Origin: Myxococcales bacterium
GTDB taxonomy: Bacteria > Myxococcota_A > Bradymonadia > UBA7976 > UBA1532
Length of the DNA: 64,000 nt
Direction: 5' to 3'
Assembly (NCBI GenBank): GCA_020633555.1
Contig: JACKDL010000016.1
Span: forward strand, 1 to 64,000
The notes under the pieces: model-generated
Seen by the model: only the letters and a program-made list of their open reading frames with translations
Told to the model about the DNA's origin: nothing
Database searches by the model: none
Translations under genes and position numbers: made by a program
Shown: one piece after another, positions 60,439 to 64,000 of the stretch
Numbering within the stretch: the first letter of the stretch is position 1
Layout of the letters: every line of letters starts with the position of its first letter

Positions 60439-61944
60439 TCAGGCAACTTGCCGCTCGGCGAAGTGCCGGGCAAGCCCCATGATCGTGTGCTGCGGGTTCA
60501 CGCCCAGCACCGTCGGGATGGCGGCGGCGTCCGAGACGAACAGGTTGCGGGTGCCGCGCACCTTGCCGGTGGGGTCGCAGACGCTGGTGCGGGGGTCGCC
60601 GCCCATGACCGCCCCGCCGAACAGGTGGGTCATGATGGTGATGTAGCGGCGGTGCTCCAGCGGGGCGTGTTTGATGAGCTCCAGGTCGTCAGGGCCCAGC
60701 TTGTACGGCAGCCCGTGGATGCCCGGGATGATGGCCTTGGCCCCCGCCGCGAAGTGCATCTGCGCCGTCAGATACAGCCCGGCGCGCAGGCGGTGCATGT
60801 CGGGCAGATCCAGGCTGTAAGTGACGAAGGGCTTCCCACCCAGGTTGCGCACCCGGCCGGCGGTCTCGGCGCGGATGGAGTGCACCCACATGGCCAGGTG
60901 GCGGTACTCGCTCAGCTTGCTCATGAGCGCGGTGCCACCGCCCGACAGCCGGCTGGCGATCATCTCGGGGGGGATGGCCAGGGTCTCGAGCTTGATGCCC
61001 GGCGAGTCGCGGAAGCCGATGCTGGCCCAGCCCTGGGTGGCGCCGACGTTCATGTCGATGGGCTCGTCGTACACCCCGAACACACCGGCCCCCGGGTGGG
61101 CCCGGAAGAAGTGGCCCAGCTTCGGGTGACGGATCCCCGAGCGCATCAGGATCACCGGGGTGTAGGTGGCCGAGGCGGCCACGAACACGCCCTTGCGGGC
61201 GCGGACGAAGAAGCCGGCGCCCTTGCTGCGGTTGCCGGGGTGGATGAAGCGGCCGGTGACCCCCACCGCCTCGCCGCGCTTCATCACCACCTTGTCCACC
61301 GGGGCGCAGGACAGCACCACGCCGCCGCGGGCCCGGACCTCGGGCACCAGGTTCACGTTGGTGCTCTGCTTGGTGAGGTTGCGGCAGCCCTGCAGGCACT
61401 GGCCCGAGCCCTGGCAGCCCTTCACGTAGCGGGTCATGACGTGGTGCTCTTTGAAGCCCAGCTTCTCGGCGGCCTCCAGGGCGAGCTCAGTGGAGCGGCC
61501 CCGCGACGCCGGGGGCACCAGCTCGGCGCACAGCTCCTGCTCCAGGTCGTCCTGGTGCCGCCAGACCGACGCGCTCAGCCCCTGCTCGGGCACCCCCCAC
61601 TCGCGGGCCCACTGCCGGAAGATGTCGCCCGGCGTGCGCACGCAGATGGCCGAGTTGATCACCGTGGTGCCGCCCACGCAGCGGGCCTGGACCACGGGCG
61701 AGATGCTCTTGCCCAGGGCGACTTGCAGGCCCCAGTTGTCGAACAGGTCGCGCATGGCCCCATAGGTGGTGGACGGGTAGTCCTGCGGGGCGCGCCACGG
61801 CCCGGCCTCGACGATCGCCACCTTGTAGCCGGCGCGCGCCAGCACGCTGGCGGCGGCCGCGCCGCCGGCGCCGCTGCCCACCACCACGTAGTCCGCCTCG
61901 ACGTCGACGCGCTGCCCCTTGGGCTGGAAGGCGATGTGGCTCAT
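60439..61944 (-). CDS. GMC-family FAD oxidoreductase
   Basis: A 501-residue flavoprotein of the glucose-methanol-choline oxidoreductase family, oxidising an alcohol group. The FAD-binding fold is clear: VDVEADYVVVGSGAGGAAAA then RAGYKVAIVEAGPW (residues 14-51), and the GMC signature region RCVGGTTVINSAICVRTP. A Cys-rich loop CQGSGQCLQGCRN (near 190) is typical of long-chain or sterol oxidoreductases. The C-terminal active-site block is NLFVSDAAAIPTVLGVNPQH then TIMGLARHFAE with the catalytic His. It has no signal peptide. It follows a small partner gene by 13 bases. Confidence 0.9.
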   Translation of the reverse strand: MSHIAFQPKGQRVDVEADYVVVGSGAGGAAAASVLARAGYKVAIVEAGPWRAPQDYPSTTYGAMRDLFDNWGLQVALGKSISPVVQARCVGGTTVINSAICVRTPGDIFRQWAREWGVPEQGLSASVWRHQDDLEQELCAELVPPASRGRSTELALEAAEKLGFKEHHVMTRYVKGCQGSGQCLQGCRNLTKQSTNVNLVPEVRARGGVVLSCAPVDKVVMKRGEAVGVTGRFIHPGNRSKGAGFFVRARKGVFVAASATYTPVILMRSGIRHPKLGHFFRAHPGAGVFGVYDEPIDMNVGATQGWASIGFRDSPGIKLETLAIPPEMIASRLSGGGTALMSKLSEYRHLAMWVHSIRAETAGRVRNLGGKPFVTYSLDLPDMHRLRAGLYLTAQMHFAAGAKAIIPGIHGLPYKLGPDDLELIKHAPLEHRRYITIMTHLFGGAVMGGDPRTSVCDPTGKVRGTRNLFVSDAAAIPTVLGVNPQHTIMGLARHFAERQVA

Positions 61945-61957
61945 GAACGGGCCCCCT

Positions 61958-62350
61958 TCAGGTGGTCTGCCAGGTGCCGGGATCGGCGGGGTAGGGGCGC
62001 AGGTTCATGCCCTCGCGCACCTGGGCGTCGGCGCCCCAGCACAGGCCTGCGGCCAGCTTGATGAGGAGCATGAGCTGCCGCACGGCGTAGGCGTCGTGCT
62101 GGGTCAACCGATCGGCGTGGGCGTCCAGCGCCTCGGGCGACAGCAGGAAGGCCGGCTTGAGCTGCCCGACGGTGAGCGGAGGGGTGAACTCGAAGGCCAG
62201 GCTGGCCGCCAGGAGCCCCGCGTACATGGCGGGCGGCGCCTCGCGGCGGTAGCGCGCCAGGAAGTCGTCCAGGTGGGTCTGGTCGATGCCGGGCCCATGC
62301 TCGGTGGTGGGGTAGAGCGCCTGCATGGCGTGCTTCACCAGGAACTTCAT
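61958..62350 (-). CDS. Small partner protein of the GMC oxidoreductase
   Basis: A 130-residue helical protein from ATG 62350, with GGAGG seven bases upstream. Typical stretches are HLDDFLARYRREAPPAMYAG and YAVRQLMLLIKLAAGLCWG. No signal peptide or membrane helix is visible. Its place directly before a GMC oxidoreductase (13 bases) resembles the small subunit arrangement of membrane-bound GMC dehydrogenases, so a subunit or chaperone role is likely. I do not recognise the family with certainty. Confidence 0.72.
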   Translation of the reverse strand: MKFLVKHAMQALYPTTEHGPGIDQTHLDDFLARYRREAPPAMYAGLLAASLAFEFTPPLTVGQLKPAFLLSPEALDAHADRLTQHDAYAVRQLMLLIKLAAGLCWGADAQVREGMNLRPYPADPGTWQTT

Positions 62351-62395
62351 GGCGGCCTCCAGCGGGGACAGGGGCGCAGTTCTGGCCCGCGGGTC

Positions 62396-62424
62396 AGATT
62401 AGCGACGGCCCGGATGGCCGGCAA
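62396..62424 (-). promoter_or_regulatory. Candidate promoter of the GMC operon
   Basis: TTGCCG (62424-62419), a 17-base spacer and TAATCT (62401-62396) on the minus strand, 45 bases before ATG 62350. Confidence 0.4.
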
Positions 62425-62438
62425 GGCATTCGGCACGG

Positions 62439-62444
62439 TATAAC
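62439..62444 (+). promoter_or_regulatory. Candidate -10 box of the MopE-repeat gene
   Basis: TATAAC on the plus strand, 48 bases before ATG 62493. No good -35 box is seen at the right distance. Confidence 0.3.
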
Positions 62445-62492
62445 ATCGTGCGGGCTCAGGCCCGCGACCGGGGAGAGCGGGGGACGCACAGC

Positions 62493-64000
62493 ATGCGGCG
62501 ATGGACGGCCGGGCGGGTCAGGGCGGGGGTGGTCCAGGCGGGCCTGATCGCGTTGGGGCTGGGGGGCTGTCAGGCCGCGCTGGACATCGGGCGGCCCGAG
62601 GACGCGGCGCCCGGGCGGTCCGACGTGGGCGCGCCCGATGGGGCCACGCCGGCGTCGGACATGATGATCCGGGCCGACGCCAGCGCCGATGGGGCGGTGG
62701 ACCGCGAGGACGCCGGGGTGATCAGCCCGGGCTGCGAAGACGGGGACGGGGACGAGCGCGGCGACGGCTGCCCGCTGGGGCCGGACTGCGATGACGGCGA
62801 CGACGGGATCTGGCCCGGCGCCCCCGAGACCTGCGACGGCCGCGACGAGGACTGCGACGGGCAGGTGGACGAGGCCTTCCCCGGCCTGGGCGAGGCCTGC
62901 GGCGTGGGCCTTGGCGCGTGCACGGCCCGGGGGCGGCTGGTGTGCAGCGCCGACGGCGACGGGCTGACCTGTGACGGCCAGGCGGGCGCCCCCGAAGAGG
63001 AGCGCTGCAACGAGCGCGATGACGACTGCGACGGGCAGGTGGACGAGGGGGTGGCGCAGTGCTGCGCGCCCGGCGAGGTGCGGCCCTGCGGGACCGCCGT
63101 GGGGGCCTGCACCACCGGCCAGCAGGCGTGCAGCCCCGAGCGGGCCTGGGGCGCGTGCTCGGGCCGCGGGCCCGCGCAGGAGACCTGCGAGGGCACCGAC
63201 GAAGACTGCGACGGGCAGGTGGACGAGGGGCTGTTGAACGCCTGCGGGGCCTGTGGCGCGGTGCCCCGCGAGCAGTGCAACGGCCAGGACGACGACTGCG
63301 ACGGCCGCAGCGACGAGGGGGTGCTGAACGCCTGCGGGGGCTGCGGCGCGGTGCCCCGCGAGCAGTGCAACGGCGAAGACGACGACTGCGACGGTCGCAG
63401 CGACGAGGGGGTGTTGAACGCCTGCGGGGGCTGCGGCGCCGTGCCGGCCGAGGTGTGCAACGGCGAGGACGACGACTGCGACGGGCGGAGCGATGAGGGG
63501 GTGGCCAACGCCTGCGGCGGGTGCGGCCCGGTGCCCGAGGACACCTGCAACGGCGCCGACGATGACTGCGACGGCCGTGCCGACGAGGGCGTGGCCAACG
63601 CCTGCGGCGGCTGCGGCGACGTGCCCACCGAGGCCTGCAACGGCAACGACGACGACTGCGACGGCCGCACCGATGAGGGCCTGCTGAACGCCTGTGGCGC
63701 GTGCGGCCCCGTGCCGCGCGAGGTGTGCAACCGCGCGGATGACGACTGCGACGGGCGCACCGATGAGGGGGTGGCCAACGCCTGTGGCGCCTGCGGGGCG
63801 GTGCCGGTCGAGGTCTGCAACCAGATGGACGACGACTGCGACGGCGCCGTGGACGATGGGGTGTGCGCCCCTGCCGTGGACGCCTGCGCCGAGGGGGCGC
63901 CGGTGGTGTTGGTCGGCGGCGCCATGTGGGAGGGGCCCATCGGCGGCGCGCTGAGCCACTACACCTGCCAGATCGAGGGGGGCCCGGAGCTGGGGCGTGG
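62493..64000 (+). CDS. MopE-repeat lipoprotein (partial)
   Basis: A lipoprotein that runs off the right edge after 502 residues. ATG 62493 gives a signal with lipobox LGGC (Cys26), then an Asp/Ala/Pro stalk. Ten MopE-type metal-binding motifs follow (pattern CNGxDDDCDGxxDEG), first spaced with insertions, then seven copies in a strict 30-residue unit with NACGGCGAVP between them. Such motifs occur in the copper-binding MopE protein and in many myxobacterial surface proteins. After them a new domain starts (APVVLVGGAMWEGPIGG). Tight disulphides and bound calcium or copper are expected; function unknown. Confidence 0.82.
   Translation, partial: MRRWTAGRVRAGVVQAGLIALGLGGCQAALDIGRPEDAAPGRSDVGAPDGATPASDMMIRADASADGAVDREDAGVISPGCEDGDGDERGDGCPLGPDCDDGDDGIWPGAPETCDGRDEDCDGQVDEAFPGLGEACGVGLGACTARGRLVCSADGDGLTCDGQAGAPEEERCNERDDDCDGQVDEGVAQCCAPGEVRPCGTAVGACTTGQQACSPERAWGACSGRGPAQETCEGTDEDCDGQVDEGLLNACGACGAVPREQCNGQDDDCDGRSDEGVLNACGGCGAVPREQCNGEDDDCDGRSDEGVLNACGGCGAVPAEVCNGEDDDCDGRSDEGVANACGGCGPVPEDTCNGADDDCDGRADEGVANACGGCGDVPTEACNGNDDDCDGRTDEGLLNACGACGPVPREVCNRADDDCDGRTDEGVANACGACGAVPVEVCNQMDDDCDGAVDDGVCAPAVDACAEGAPVVLVGGAMWEGPIGGALSHYTCQIEGGPELGR
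63233..63862 (+). repeat. Seven 90-base tandem coding repeats
   Basis: The AACGCCTGCGG start of each unit recurs about every 90 bases (63236, 63326, 63416, 63506, 63596, 63686, 63776). Each unit codes for one NACGxCGxVPxExCNxxDDDCDG module. The near-identity suggests recent expansion. Confidence 0.85.

Noticed and set aside
63233..63862. 90-base repeats resembling a non-coding satellite or CRISPR
   Set aside because: They are in frame within a MopE-repeat lipoprotein.

Overview
The window is uniformly GC-rich (about 70% by eye), dense and almost entirely protein-coding. I see no rRNA, tRNA, CRISPR array, transposase or phage gene. The protein style points to Myxococcota (a deltaproteobacterium-like predator or social bacterium): many lipoproteins with Gly-rich or Ala/Asp/Pro-rich linkers behind the lipidated cysteine, thrombospondin type-3 (TSP3) and MopE-type metal-binding repeats, and C-termini made of a short hydrophobic helix plus an arginine cluster (MYXO-CTERM sorting tails). 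I cannot place it below phylum level.

Layout. 1-4.8 kb: a minus-strand pair, a truncated lipase-like lipoprotein behind an outer-membrane barrel protein. 4.9-10.8 kb: a small lipoprotein, then a tamA/tamB-type pair (Omp85 barrel with POTRA domains, and a TamB/DUF490 protein) for outer-membrane assembly. 10.8-20.2 kb: Cys/Gly-rich lipoprotein, leucyl aminopeptidase (pepA), penicillin-insensitive murein endopeptidase (mepA), NHL-type lipoprotein, CDP-alcohol phosphatidyltransferase, PHB-depolymerase-like esterase with a sorting tail, a membrane-anchored orphan DnaJ C-terminal domain, and a lipoprotein of unknown family. 20.3-27.1 kb: MORN-like protein, quinone-oxidoreductase-like MDR enzyme with a divergent LysR regulator, membrane LEA-like protein, conserved hypothetical, voltage-gated ion channel, and acyltransferase-3 protein.

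27-30.5 kb: a large surface mosaic protein (alpha/alpha toroid, TSP3, MopE-like and Cys-rich repeats, sorting tail). 30.6-37 kb: a five-gene minus-strand operon (imelysin, DUF1111 di-haem protein, DUF1513, second imelysin, di-haem cytochrome c peroxidase) that resembles known iron-regulated imelysin loci and starts from an AT-rich palindromic region. 37.1-38.2 kb: small lipoprotein and recX. 38.2-43 kb: a type IV pilus retraction group: disordered adaptor-like protein, a HEAT-repeat/PilT fusion ATPase and a PilT ATPase. 43.1-51 kb: recC-recB-recD in one overlapping operon; the RecB helicase motor has a substituted Walker A lysine while its nuclease motifs look intact.

51.1-60.1 kb: tandem OmpA-family proteins with TSP3 repeats, each with a matching promoter-like element; a giant Asp-rich repeat protein with a sorting tail; and a membrane diguanylate cyclase. 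60.1-64 kb: small Cys-rich membrane protein, GMC oxidoreductase with a small partner, and a MopE-repeat lipoprotein that runs off the right edge.

Many genes overlap by 1-4 bases at stop/start junctions (TGATG, ATGA, GTGA), which supports the operon calls. GTG and TTG starts are common, so several starts were moved from the longest open frame to one backed by a ribosome binding site, a signal peptide or a stop/start overlap. No gene-free stretch exceeds 300 bases; the longest is the 242-base divergent region at 54902-55143.
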